Below are positions 25,508-32,387 of a stretch of 64,000 bases of DNA, in pieces (the stretch's first letter is position 1; every line of letters starts with the position of its first letter). The position numbers and the translations under genes were made by a program. A model generated the notes under the pieces. The model was not told where the DNA came from. It saw only the letters and a list, made by a program, of their open reading frames with translations, and made no database searches. Source of the DNA: Oscillospiraceae bacterium (GTDB lineage: Bacteria > Bacillota > Clostridia > Oscillospirales > Acutalibacteraceae); NCBI GenBank assembly GCA_029012445.1, contig JAQXMC010000007.1:1-64000 (forward strand), written 5' to 3'.

Positions 25508-25936
25508 TCACCTGTCGAGGTTCACATACATAGTGATCTTCGTGCCCTTTCCGACCTCGGTGTCAATCTGCATTTCGTCCGTATATCTTTTCATATTCGG
25601 CAGTCCCATGCCGGCGCCGAAGCCGAGCGAACGAACCTTGTCGGAGGCGGTGGAATAGCCCTCCTGCATTGCAAGAGCAACATCTTTGATGCCGGGGCCG
25701 TGATCCGCCAGAACGATCTCTATCTTATCCTCATATACATTGACGTCAGCAACTCCGCCGCCTGCGTGTATTACCATGTTGATCTCGCCTTCATACATAG
25801 CGATCGAGACCCGCCTGATGATTTCGGGCGAAAGTCCGAGCTGACGCAGATTTCTCTTCACGCTCGCGGAAGCCTGGCCCGCAGAGGTGAAATCCGTACC
25901 GTCAACGTCAAAATGGAATGTCAACGAATCGTTCAT
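25508..25936 (-). CDS. Anti-sigma-type HATPase (serine kinase-like)
   Basis: 142 residues. A SpoIIAB/RsbW-like GHKL domain is clear: N box YEGEINMVIHA, G1 ADHGPGI, G2 GFGAGMGLPNMKRY and a final GKGTKITM. I start at ATG 25936, which overlaps the preceding stop as ATGA; an upstream in-frame start would lie inside the DRTGG gene. It is likely a soluble serine kinase or partner-switching protein. No anti-anti-sigma or sigma gene is nearby. Confidence 0.85.
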   Translation of the reverse strand: MNDSLTFHFDVDGTDFTSAGQASASVKRNLRQLGLSPEIIRRVSIAMYEGEINMVIHAGGGVADVNVYEDKIEIVLADHGPGIKDVALAMQEGYSTASDKVRSLGFGAGMGLPNMKRYTDEMQIDTEVGKGTKITMYVNLDR

Positions 25937-26286
25937 ACAGGCCTGCTTTCTCCCAGCAGACCGTTTGAATAAAGCTTTCCGCAAGCTTCATACATGCGAA
26001 GCGGAGTTTTCATGACCACTATTCCGCTTTCTTTTGCAAGTTCGATCATTTCCGGGGTTGGCTGTTTGCTTCTGACGAACACAATGCAAATCATGTCCAT
26101 CATTTCGGCGGTCCTGACAACCTGAGAGTTGACAAGGCCCGTCAGAAGCACAGCCTGATTTTTTACGTATGCGAGAACATCGCTCATCATATCGCTTCCG
26201 CACGCTGAATACACATCCTTATCAAGGCCGTCTTCGCCGCAAACAATTTCAGCTTCCAAGAGTTCTTTAATAGTGCTTATTCTCAT
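25933..26286 (-). CDS. DRTGG-domain-like small protein (second of two)
   Basis: 117 residues. STIKELLEAEIVCGEDGLDK at the start, then GSDMMSDVLAYVKNQAVLLTGLVNS and MICIVFVRSKQPTPEMIELA, follow the DRTGG-like fold pattern. It lies between hndA (18-base gap) and the HATPase gene (ATGA overlap). Likely a ligand-binding or scaffold component of the hydrogenase-associated signalling module. Confidence 0.75.
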   Translation of the reverse strand: MRISTIKELLEAEIVCGEDGLDKDVYSACGSDMMSDVLAYVKNQAVLLTGLVNSQVVRTAEMMDMICIVFVRSKQPTPEMIELAKESGIVVMKTPLRMYEACGKLYSNGLLGESRPV

Positions 26287-26304
26287 AATGATTATCCTCT
26301 GCGC

Positions 26305-26799
26305 TTATTTATACTTTTCGAGAATACCTTTGACATCGGCAGCCGTCAGACGACCGTAGACATCGTCGTTGACTGTCATGACCGGCGCAAGACCGCAGGC
26401 TCCTATGCAGCGGCAGGCGGTGACTGAATAGACGCCGTCCTCTGTGCACTCCTCGGGCTCGATCCCGAGCTGGCTGCAGATCTCGTCAAGCACCTCCTGC
26501 GAGCCTTTGACATAGCAGGCAGTGCCAAGACAAACCGAGATGTTGTATTTGCCCTTCGGCGACAAAGCAAACTGCGCGTAGAAAGTTGCGACGCCGTAGA
26601 CCTTTTCAAGCGGTACGCCCATTCCGTTTGCGATCTCGTTCTGGACTTCAAACGGAAGATAGCCGTAGATGCGCTGAGCTTCCTGCATAACGTGCATAAG
26701 AAGACTCTTGTCGTCCTTACACTCGTTTATGACAGCCTGAAGCTCGTCATGCTGCTCGGTAGTGTCCTTAAAAGGAATTTTGCTGATTTTCTTTAGCAT
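26305..26799 (-). CDS. hndA: Hydrogenase 2Fe-2S subunit, NuoE-like (HndA/HydC)
   Basis: 164 residues. The thioredoxin-fold 2Fe-2S ligands are CLGTAC and CRCIGAC. It pairs with the NuoF-like subunit and passes electrons between NADH/FMN and the rest of the hydrogenase. First gene of the ten-gene operon, preceded by GGGAGGAAAAC and a Rex-like operator. The other catalytic subunits are 3.7 kb downstream, after the six signalling genes. Confidence 0.95.
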   Translation of the reverse strand: MLKKISKIPFKDTTEQHDELQAVINECKDDKSLLMHVMQEAQRIYGYLPFEVQNEIANGMGVPLEKVYGVATFYAQFALSPKGKYNISVCLGTACYVKGSQEVLDEICSQLGIEPEECTEDGVYSVTACRCIGACGLAPVMTVNDDVYGRLTAADVKGILEKYK

Positions 26800-26849
26800 A
26801 AGTTTTCCTCCCTCTCAGATAATAGATTCTTATTAGGCTGTTTATCTGT

Positions 26850-26867
26850 TCGTTATTTTATTAACAA
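26850..26867 (-). promoter_or_regulatory. Rex-like operator upstream of hndA
   Basis: On the minus strand TTGTTAATAAAATAACGA matches the Rex consensus TTGTTAAN4TTAACAA at 12 of 14 defined positions. It lies between the likely start of transcription and the ribosome site, where binding would block transcription. Rex is an NADH/NAD-sensing repressor, fitting an NADH-linked hydrogenase. Confidence 0.6.
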
Positions 26868-26889
26868 AGTATAAACTTCCATGTTTGTA

Positions 26890-26918
26890 ATTATATCAGA
26901 GATATTGCAAAAAATCCA
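26890..26918 (-). promoter_or_regulatory. Probable promoter of the hydrogenase operon
   Basis: On the minus strand a perfect TATAAT (26890-26895) is preceded at 17 bases by a poor -35 (TGGATT), which would suit an activated or weak basal promoter. From 26919 to 27082 I see no gene. Confidence 0.55.
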
Positions 26919-27082
26919 GTATTTGGCCTTATAAATTTAAGAATTTGTATAAGCTGTCAAAAATTGTCGCCGATAATTGCCGTCAGCGGGCATTTCCGGC
27001 TGAAACCGAAGCAAAACAATTCTTTTGGCAAAGCCGTTTTGGCGCAGAAATAGCTTTATTAAATCAAAGCCGGATAAAAAAA

Positions 27083-27137
27083 GAACGGCGCACAATGTGC
27101 GCCGCAGCTTGTCGAAAAAGTTCTTTTCGACAAGCTG
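27083..27137. repeat. Palindrome plus 14-bp hairpin left of repeat copy B
   Basis: A 22-base block (27083-27104, containing CGGCGCAC/GTGCGCCG) recurs exactly at 27353-27374. It is followed by CAGCTTGTCGAAAA (27105-27118) pairing perfectly with 27124-27137. With the right-hand hairpin these bracket repeat copy B. Confidence 0.75.
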
Positions 27138-27140
27138 TGA

Positions 27141-27350
27141 GACTGCCGGAAAAGGATGACCGATGGCATTTTCTTCGGTCGACAGGCGTACAAAGGTACT
27201 CCGAGACCGAAAAAATGCCAAGCATATAAGCTTTCGGCGGCACGGTTCGATACCGTGCCGCCGAAACAGTTTGCGGTTTGTGTTAAAATGATCAGACATT
27301 TTTCTTTCATTTTTTAGCTTATATGCGTTCGGGCGCCTTTAACGACAGTC
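27141..27350. repeat. Structured intergenic repeat, copy B (complete, 210 bp)
   Basis: Runs from GACTGCCGGAAAAGG to TTTAACGACAGTC; the ends are imperfect inverted repeats of each other (GACTGYCG..AAAGG). Inside: a hairpin with arms at about 27164-27180 and 27205-27220; GCATATAAGCT (27222-27232) pairs at a distance with AGCTTATATGC (27316-27326); and TTCGGC plus an 8-bp stem (27233-27265). It matches copy A at 60 of 60 bases in its first shared block. No ORF is evident. Confidence 0.88.
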
Positions 27351-27384
27351 AGGAACGGCGCACAATGTGCGCCGTTCCTGACTG
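27346..27384 (-). terminator. 18-bp hairpin downstream of pckG
   Basis: A perfect 18-bp stem with a 3-base loop (27346-27363 with 27367-27384) directly follows the pckG stop region. Its outer CAGTC is also the end of repeat copy B. No T-run follows in the minus direction, so it may protect the mRNA end rather than terminate by itself. Confidence 0.6.
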
Positions 27385-27397
27385 CTTATTAAAATTA

Positions 27398-29191
27398 TTA
27401 TTCAGCACAGTTAGCTTCAAGAGTGTCAAGCTCTTCTCTGAGAACCTTGGGAAGTCTGTCGCCGAACTTAGCGTAGAACTCCTCAACGCTCTTTGCGTCT
27501 TCAGCCCAGAGCTTCTTGTCAACATCGAGAATGCTTCTGAGTGACTCAAGCGAAACCTGACCTTCGAGGCCTTCAAGGTTGATATCCTCTGCATAAGGAA
27601 TATAACCGATAGCGGTCTCCTGAGCGTCGACCTTGCCATCGCAGCGCTTGAGTATCCACTCAAGAACACGAAGGTTGTCGCCGAAGCCCGGCCACATGAA
27701 GTTGCCTTCGTCATCCTTGCGGAACCAGTTGACATTGAAGATCTTGGGAGCCTTGTCGGGATCAAGACCTGCGCCGATGTCGATCCAATGCTGCCAGTAG
27801 TCAGCCATGTTATAGCCGCAGAACGGAAGCATAGCCATGGGATCGCGGCGAACGACGCCGACTGCGCCCGAAGCTGCCGCCGTTGTCTCAGAAGCCATGA
27901 TAGAGCCGACGAATACACCGTGATTCCAGTCTCTTGACTGATATACCAGCGGAGCGAGCTTAGCGCGTCTGCCGCCGAAAACGATAGCTGAGATCGGAAC
28001 ACCGTTAGCATTCTCAAACTCGCTTGAAAGGCAGGGGCAGTTCTTTGAGGGAGCGGTGAATCTTGAGTTCGGATGCGCGCCCTTGCGCTCGTCCGTCTTG
28101 CCGTTCCAGGGCTTGCCCGTCCAGTCGATTGCGTTCTCGGGCGGATTCTTGTCAAGTCCCTCCCACCAAACGGTGTTGTTATCAAGATTAAGGGCAACAT
28201 TCGTGAAGATAGTGCCCTGCTTTGTTGTGAGAAGTGCGTTCGGATTGGACTTCATATTTGTGCCCGGTGCAACGCCGAAGAAGCCGTTTTCGGGGTTGAT
28301 AGCATAAAGTCTGCCGTCCGGTCCCTTGCGGATCCATGAAATGTCGTCGCCGACCGTCCAGACCTTGTAGCCTTTCTTTTTATATCCTTCGGGCGGAATA
28401 AGCATTGCAAGGTTTGTCTTGCCGCAGGCTGACGGGAATGCGGCGCAGATGTATTTGACCTCTCCCTCGGGATTCTGAATGCCGAGGATAAGCATATGCT
28501 CAGCCTGCCAGCCCTCGTTCTTGCCCTGATATGAAGCAATACGAAGGGCGAAGCACTTCTTGCCGAGAAGAACATTTCCGCCGTAACCGGAGTTGACCGA
28601 AATGATCGTGTTGTCCTGCGGGAACTGGCAGATATATCTCTTTTCGGCGTCGATGTCGCACTTGCAGTGCAGGCCTCTGACCCAGTCGTTGCTGTCGCCG
28701 AGGCAGTCGAGAACATTGAAGCCGACTCTCGTCATGATGCACATATTAAGAACGACATAGATAGAGTCGGTCAGCTCAATGCCTGCCTTTGAGAAGGGTG
28801 AGCCGACAGGACCCATTGAATAGGGGATAATATACATTGTTCTGCCCTTATAGCTGTCCTTAGCTATACCGTAGAGCATTTCATATGCCTCGGTGGGATC
28901 CATCCAGTTGTTGGTCGGACCTGCCTCCTCCTTGGTCGGAGTGCAGATAAAGGTGCGTCCCTCAACACGGGCAACATCGTTTTCAGCTGTTCTGTGAAGA
29001 TAGCAGTCGGGGAGAAGCTCCTGATTGAGCTTTATCATCTCGCCTGTTTCGCAGGCTTCCTTTCTGAGTTCTTCGATCTGTGCTTCGCTGCCGTCGATCC
29101 AGACAACCTTATCGGGGCTGACGAGGTTGATCTTGTCTTCGATCCACTTGAGCACACTCTGGTTTTTTGTCGGAGCGTTTGTAAGTGCCAT
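27398..29191 (-). CDS. pckG: Phosphoenolpyruvate carboxykinase (GTP)
   Basis: 597 residues, the length of GTP-dependent PEPCK and longer than the ATP type. The P-loop region AAFPSACGKTNLAM (kinase-1a, with the reactive-loop Cys) is characteristic of the GTP family. It interconverts oxaloacetate and PEP with GDP/GTP. In gut anaerobes PEPCK often runs toward oxaloacetate on the way to succinate or propionate; direction here is not known. It has its own promoter (TTGCAA N17 TATAAT). Confidence 0.95.
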   Translation of the reverse strand: MALTNAPTKNQSVLKWIEDKINLVSPDKVVWIDGSEAQIEELRKEACETGEMIKLNQELLPDCYLHRTAENDVARVEGRTFICTPTKEEAGPTNNWMDPTEAYEMLYGIAKDSYKGRTMYIIPYSMGPVGSPFSKAGIELTDSIYVVLNMCIMTRVGFNVLDCLGDSNDWVRGLHCKCDIDAEKRYICQFPQDNTIISVNSGYGGNVLLGKKCFALRIASYQGKNEGWQAEHMLILGIQNPEGEVKYICAAFPSACGKTNLAMLIPPEGYKKKGYKVWTVGDDISWIRKGPDGRLYAINPENGFFGVAPGTNMKSNPNALLTTKQGTIFTNVALNLDNNTVWWEGLDKNPPENAIDWTGKPWNGKTDERKGAHPNSRFTAPSKNCPCLSSEFENANGVPISAIVFGGRRAKLAPLVYQSRDWNHGVFVGSIMASETTAAASGAVGVVRRDPMAMLPFCGYNMADYWQHWIDIGAGLDPDKAPKIFNVNWFRKDDEGNFMWPGFGDNLRVLEWILKRCDGKVDAQETAIGYIPYAEDINLEGLEGQVSLESLRSILDVDKKLWAEDAKSVEEFYAKFGDRLPKVLREELDTLEANCAE

Positions 29192-29280
29192 AATTTCTGT
29201 TTCCTTTCTTAAATTGCGAAAATATTAAGGTAGTAATGAAATTCTCATAGTTCTCCATAATACTATCTCTATCGTATGCT

Positions 29281-29309
29281 ATTATACTGAAATCAAGTTG
29301 TTTTTGCAA
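29281..29309 (-). promoter_or_regulatory. Sigma-A promoter of pckG
   Basis: On the minus strand TTGCAA (29304-29309), N17, TATAAT (29281-29286), giving a leader of about 85 bases. Confidence 0.75.
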
Positions 29310-29446
29310 TAGAAAATCAGTTAAAAAATAGGAAGAATTTTTTTGTTAAACCTTGTCAAATATAGTCAAAATCACTAAAGAACTCTCCAAACGGCTTTTT
29401 TTCGTTGCATTTATTAAATATAAATCAAAATGCGAAACAAAAATTG
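29310..29446. other. AT-rich spacer between divergent pckG and PI-PLC genes
   Basis: Very A/T-rich and without ORF or strong hairpin. Only the two divergent promoters at its edges are recognisable. Confidence 0.5.
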
Positions 29447-29474
29447 TTGATTATATTAAAAATCTGTGTTAAAC
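29447..29474 (+). promoter_or_regulatory. Probable promoter of the PI-PLC gene
   Basis: TTGATT (29447-29452), N16, TTAAAC (29469-29474), about 35 bases before the PI-PLC start. Confidence 0.45.
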
Positions 29475-29508
29475 TGAGCGTGTACTTGATATTAAGGAGG
29501 AAACATTC

Positions 29509-30423
29509 ATGACAAGACTAATTGCTTCGCTGACTGCGCTTGTCACTTTGCTCATGGCGGTCTTCGGCATTTGCGGCGTTAAAGACACCGATATAACGCC
29601 CGACGCCTGGATGACAGACATAAGCGACAGCGCTTATATCAGCGAAATATCAATCCCGGGCACTCACGACTCCGGCGCTCTCTATGAGCCGGTTCAGCCC
29701 AGCGCGAAATGCCAGAGCAGCACTATCGCCGATCAGCTTGATATGGGCGTCCGCTTTCTCGATATGAGATGCGTTATCTCGGGCTGCGGCTTCAATATCG
29801 TTCACGGAGTCGTTTATCAGGCTCAGACCTTTGACGATGTGCTTGACACCTGCGGCGCTTTTCTTCGGGAAAACCCGACCGAAACGATAATAATGAGCGT
29901 CAAGCCCGATCTTGAAAAACTCAACAGCGTCAGGCTGTTCACAAAAATTCTCAAAAAATACATAGACAAGTCGCCCGATATGTGGTACACCGACGACGCT
30001 ATACCCACGATGGGGCAGGTCAGAGGAAAGATCGTTCTTTTCAACAGGTTTGACCCGGACTGCGGTCTCGGACTCAACGCCGCCGACTGGCCGGAAAACA
30101 CAAGCTTCATTATCAGCAACAACGGTTATAATATCCATGTTCAGGATTATTATAAAATAGAAAGCACAGACAAGGAGTGGGGATATATCGAGAGTCTGCT
30201 TCAGCAAGCATATTACGAAACCGAAAAGCCGGCTAATCTTTATGTCAACTTTCTGAGCGGTTACAGCAGCAAAATCCTGCCCAATCCGCCGGATGTTGCA
30301 CAGGATATCAACCCGAGATTCGCCGGGTTTATTAGCTCGGCTCCAAAGGGCTGCTTCGGCATAATTCTCTTCGACTTCGTCACCCCTGAGCTTTGCCGGA
30401 TGTTAATCAACACTAATTTCTGA
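29509..30423 (+). CDS. Phosphatidylinositol-specific phospholipase C-like protein
   Basis: 304 residues with an N-terminal signal or anchor (about 3-24). The PLC X-domain is recognisable: SIPGTHDSG holds the first catalytic His, and FNIVHGVVYQ the second. Bacterial PI-PLCs cleave phosphatidylinositol or GPI-type lipids; some family members act on other phosphodiesters. AAGGAGG is well placed before the ATG. It is followed 15 bases later by another secreted protein, so the two are one transcript. For a gut bacterium host-lipid scavenging or surface modification are both possible. Confidence 0.85.
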   Translation: MTRLIASLTALVTLLMAVFGICGVKDTDITPDAWMTDISDSAYISEISIPGTHDSGALYEPVQPSAKCQSSTIADQLDMGVRFLDMRCVISGCGFNIVHGVVYQAQTFDDVLDTCGAFLRENPTETIIMSVKPDLEKLNSVRLFTKILKKYIDKSPDMWYTDDAIPTMGQVRGKIVLFNRFDPDCGLGLNAADWPENTSFIISNNGYNIHVQDYYKIESTDKEWGYIESLLQQAYYETEKPANLYVNFLSGYSSKILPNPPDVAQDINPRFAGFISSAPKGCFGIILFDFVTPELCRMLINTNF

Positions 30424-30438
30424 TAGGAGGTACCTAAA

Positions 30439-31290
30439 ATGGCACAGCAAATTGCGCTTTTCGTCAGAAAAGCTATTTCAGTTCTCATGTCGGCAATAGC
30501 CGCAATAGGCGCGCTTTTCACCGGCACTCCCACCGTCGAGCAGGGAAACATAAAGCTCGTCAACGAATATTCCTATTCTCTTGACGATGGTATATCCTTA
30601 GGTCAGGGCATCACGACCGACGGAACATATTTCTACGGCTTCGGCGCTTTAAAGGTAGCCGGCTACTGCGGCATCGCAAAGATCGACGCAAAGACCGGAG
30701 AAATAGTCAATAATTCCGAATATTGTATTCCCAAGGATATCATGCTCAAGGGCTACACCCATTTCGGAGACGGCAGCTATTATGAAGGCAGACTCTATAT
30801 AGCCTGTGAGGATATAGGCTTCAGAAATCCGGCTGTTTTCGTTTATGACGCCGAAACGCTTGAATTTATTGAATACCGCCAGGTTCCCGAAAATGTTCTC
30901 AAGGACGCTCATCTGCCCTGGTGCGTTGTGAACAACGGCGTTGTCTATATGAGTGAGTTTGACAATGTCGACGAGATCAAAATGCTTCGCCTGAGCGATT
31001 TCTCATATATCGGATCAATAAAGCTCGACATGACTCTTCAGCATGTTCAGGGCGGCGACATCTACGGCGGAACGCTCTATCTTTCGTCAAACGACGGAAA
31101 TAAGGTCAAGCCGACCTACGCCGTTGATCTTGCGACAGGCAGCACAAAGGTCAGCTTCGTCAGAGGCACGGGCAAAACCGACACCGAGGCCGAGGGCCTT
31201 GCGGTCTATCCGTTTGAGGACGGTTCTCTTTTCCACATTATAGATGTCGGTGCGTCTGTTTCTCTCAGAAGCTATGCTCCGGCCGAATAA
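30439..31290 (+). CDS. Secreted protein of unknown function, beta-propeller-like
   Basis: 283 residues. The N-terminus (about 8-30) is hydrophobic and probably a signal peptide. The rest consists of repeating beta-type segments with Gly/Tyr/Asp patterns (GQGITTDGTYFYGFGALK, GDGSYYEGRLYIACED, GGDIYGGTLYLSSND), suggesting a beta-propeller. I cannot name a family. Its tight linkage to the PI-PLC gene (AGGAGG at the gap) suggests a joint role outside the cell, for example substrate binding. It ends at a clear terminator. Confidence 0.7.
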   Translation: MAQQIALFVRKAISVLMSAIAAIGALFTGTPTVEQGNIKLVNEYSYSLDDGISLGQGITTDGTYFYGFGALKVAGYCGIAKIDAKTGEIVNNSEYCIPKDIMLKGYTHFGDGSYYEGRLYIACEDIGFRNPAVFVYDAETLEFIEYRQVPENVLKDAHLPWCVVNNGVVYMSEFDNVDEIKMLRLSDFSYIGSIKLDMTLQHVQGGDIYGGTLYLSSNDGNKVKPTYAVDLATGSTKVSFVRGTGKTDTEAEGLAVYPFEDGSLFHIIDVGASVSLRSYAPAE

Positions 31291-31310
31291 TAGATAAAAG
31301 TACATCAGAC

Positions 31311-31351
31311 GACGGAGAGAGGAGTTTCAAGCTCCCCTCTCCCCGTTTTTT
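31311..31351 (+). terminator. Terminator of the PI-PLC operon
   Basis: GGAGAGAGGAG (31314-31324) pairs with CTCCCCTCTCC (31332-31342) with one mismatch, followed by CCG and six T residues. Confidence 0.85.
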
Positions 31352-31383
31352 CATTTGCTCAGAAGATCAATTATTTAAAACTG

Positions 31384-31412
31384 TTGCCAAAATGCGCAGT
31401 AGGTGCTAAAAT
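31384..31412 (+). promoter_or_regulatory. Sigma-A promoter of the SDR gene
   Basis: TTGCCA (31384-31389), N17, TAAAAT (31407-31412), about 30 bases before the start codon. Confidence 0.65.
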
Positions 31413-31442
31413 ATAACAAAAAATATCAAACGGAGGTCAAAT

Positions 31443-32219
31443 ATGGATTATAAATTCAAGCTCAGCGGAAAAACAGCCGTAATCACCGGCGCCGCCGGCG
31501 GAATCGGCTTTGAGGTCACCGACGGCTTTCTGCAAAACGGAGCCGAAAATGTGTTCATGGTCGATTTCAACCATGACGCTCTTGAACAGTGCGCCGATAA
31601 GATGAAAGCGGCTTACCCCGAACAAAACATATTCGCAATAACCGCCGACCTGACAAAGCAGGCGGATATCGCCAATGTCGTTGAGGAGATCAAAAAGACC
31701 GGCGTTTCTGTTGATATCCTCGTCAACAACGCGGGCATCGCAAGAGATGTTTACAGCATGAACGAGACCGCCGAAGGCTGGTCAAAGGTCGTTGATCTCA
31801 ACCTCACCGCTCAGTTCTTCATGTCGCAGGCGATCGCCAACGCATTTTTGATCCCTCAGAAGCATGGCAGAATAATCAATATGTGTTCTCTCGGTGGAAT
31901 TATGGGAATACCGAGCGCAGTCGCTTACAGCGCAAGCAAGGGCGGCGTTTTGCAGATGACAAAATCCCTCGGCGCCGAGTGGGCAAGGTTCGGAATCCAG
32001 GTCAACTGCGTTTGCCCGGGCTTTGTTGACACCCCGCTTATCGCGGAAACGAAAAAGAACGAGAGATGGCTTGCCTATGTTACCATGCGCAACCCGATGA
32101 AGCGCCTGGCCAACGCCGACGATATTGTCGGCTCGGTGCTCTTCCTTGCGTCCAATTACGCTAACTTTATAAACGGAACATCGGTCGTCGTTGACGGCGG
32201 ATACTCCTGCAGCGGCTGA
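31443..32219 (+). CDS. SDR family NAD(P)-dependent oxidoreductase
   Basis: 258 residues. The Rossmann motif TGAAGGIGFE is near residue 16, NNAG in the middle, the catalytic Ser in INMCSLGG, and YSASK holds Tyr and Lys. Asp at the end of the second strand (MVDFN) favours NAD(H). The FabG-like fold covers many substrates, so specificity is open. It is a single-gene transcript with its own promoter and terminator. Confidence 0.9.
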   Translation: MDYKFKLSGKTAVITGAAGGIGFEVTDGFLQNGAENVFMVDFNHDALEQCADKMKAAYPEQNIFAITADLTKQADIANVVEEIKKTGVSVDILVNNAGIARDVYSMNETAEGWSKVVDLNLTAQFFMSQAIANAFLIPQKHGRIINMCSLGGIMGIPSAVAYSASKGGVLQMTKSLGAEWARFGIQVNCVCPGFVDTPLIAETKKNERWLAYVTMRNPMKRLANADDIVGSVLFLASNYANFINGTSVVVDGGYSCSG

Positions 32220-32243
32220 CGAAAAATCTTAATATCATTGCTG

Positions 32244-32275
32244 TTCCGGCGGAGGAATTTAATCGTCCGCCGGAA
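32244..32275 (+). terminator. Terminator of the SDR gene
   Basis: TTCCGGCGGA (32244-32253) pairs perfectly with TCCGCCGGAA (32266-32275), then TTTTAT. Confidence 0.8.
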
Positions 32276-32333
32276 TTTTATATATAAAAAGCGGAGTCAC
32301 TCTTTTTCACCGTCAGGCGGTCAGAAAACAACA

Positions 32334-32369
32334 CTCCGCACGGACTGCATCACAGCAGTCCGTGCGGAG
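32334..32369 (-). terminator. Terminator of hisS-aspS
   Basis: A 15-bp perfect stem (32334-32348 with 32355-32369) lies just after the aspS stop; TGTTGTTTTC follows on the minus strand. Confidence 0.75.
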
Positions 32370-32387
32370 CGTAATATTATATAAAGC

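Noticed and set aside
27349..28200. 283-residue minus-strand frame overlapping pckG in another frame
   Set aside because: Pure out-of-frame shadow of pckG; Ser/Arg-rich without motifs.
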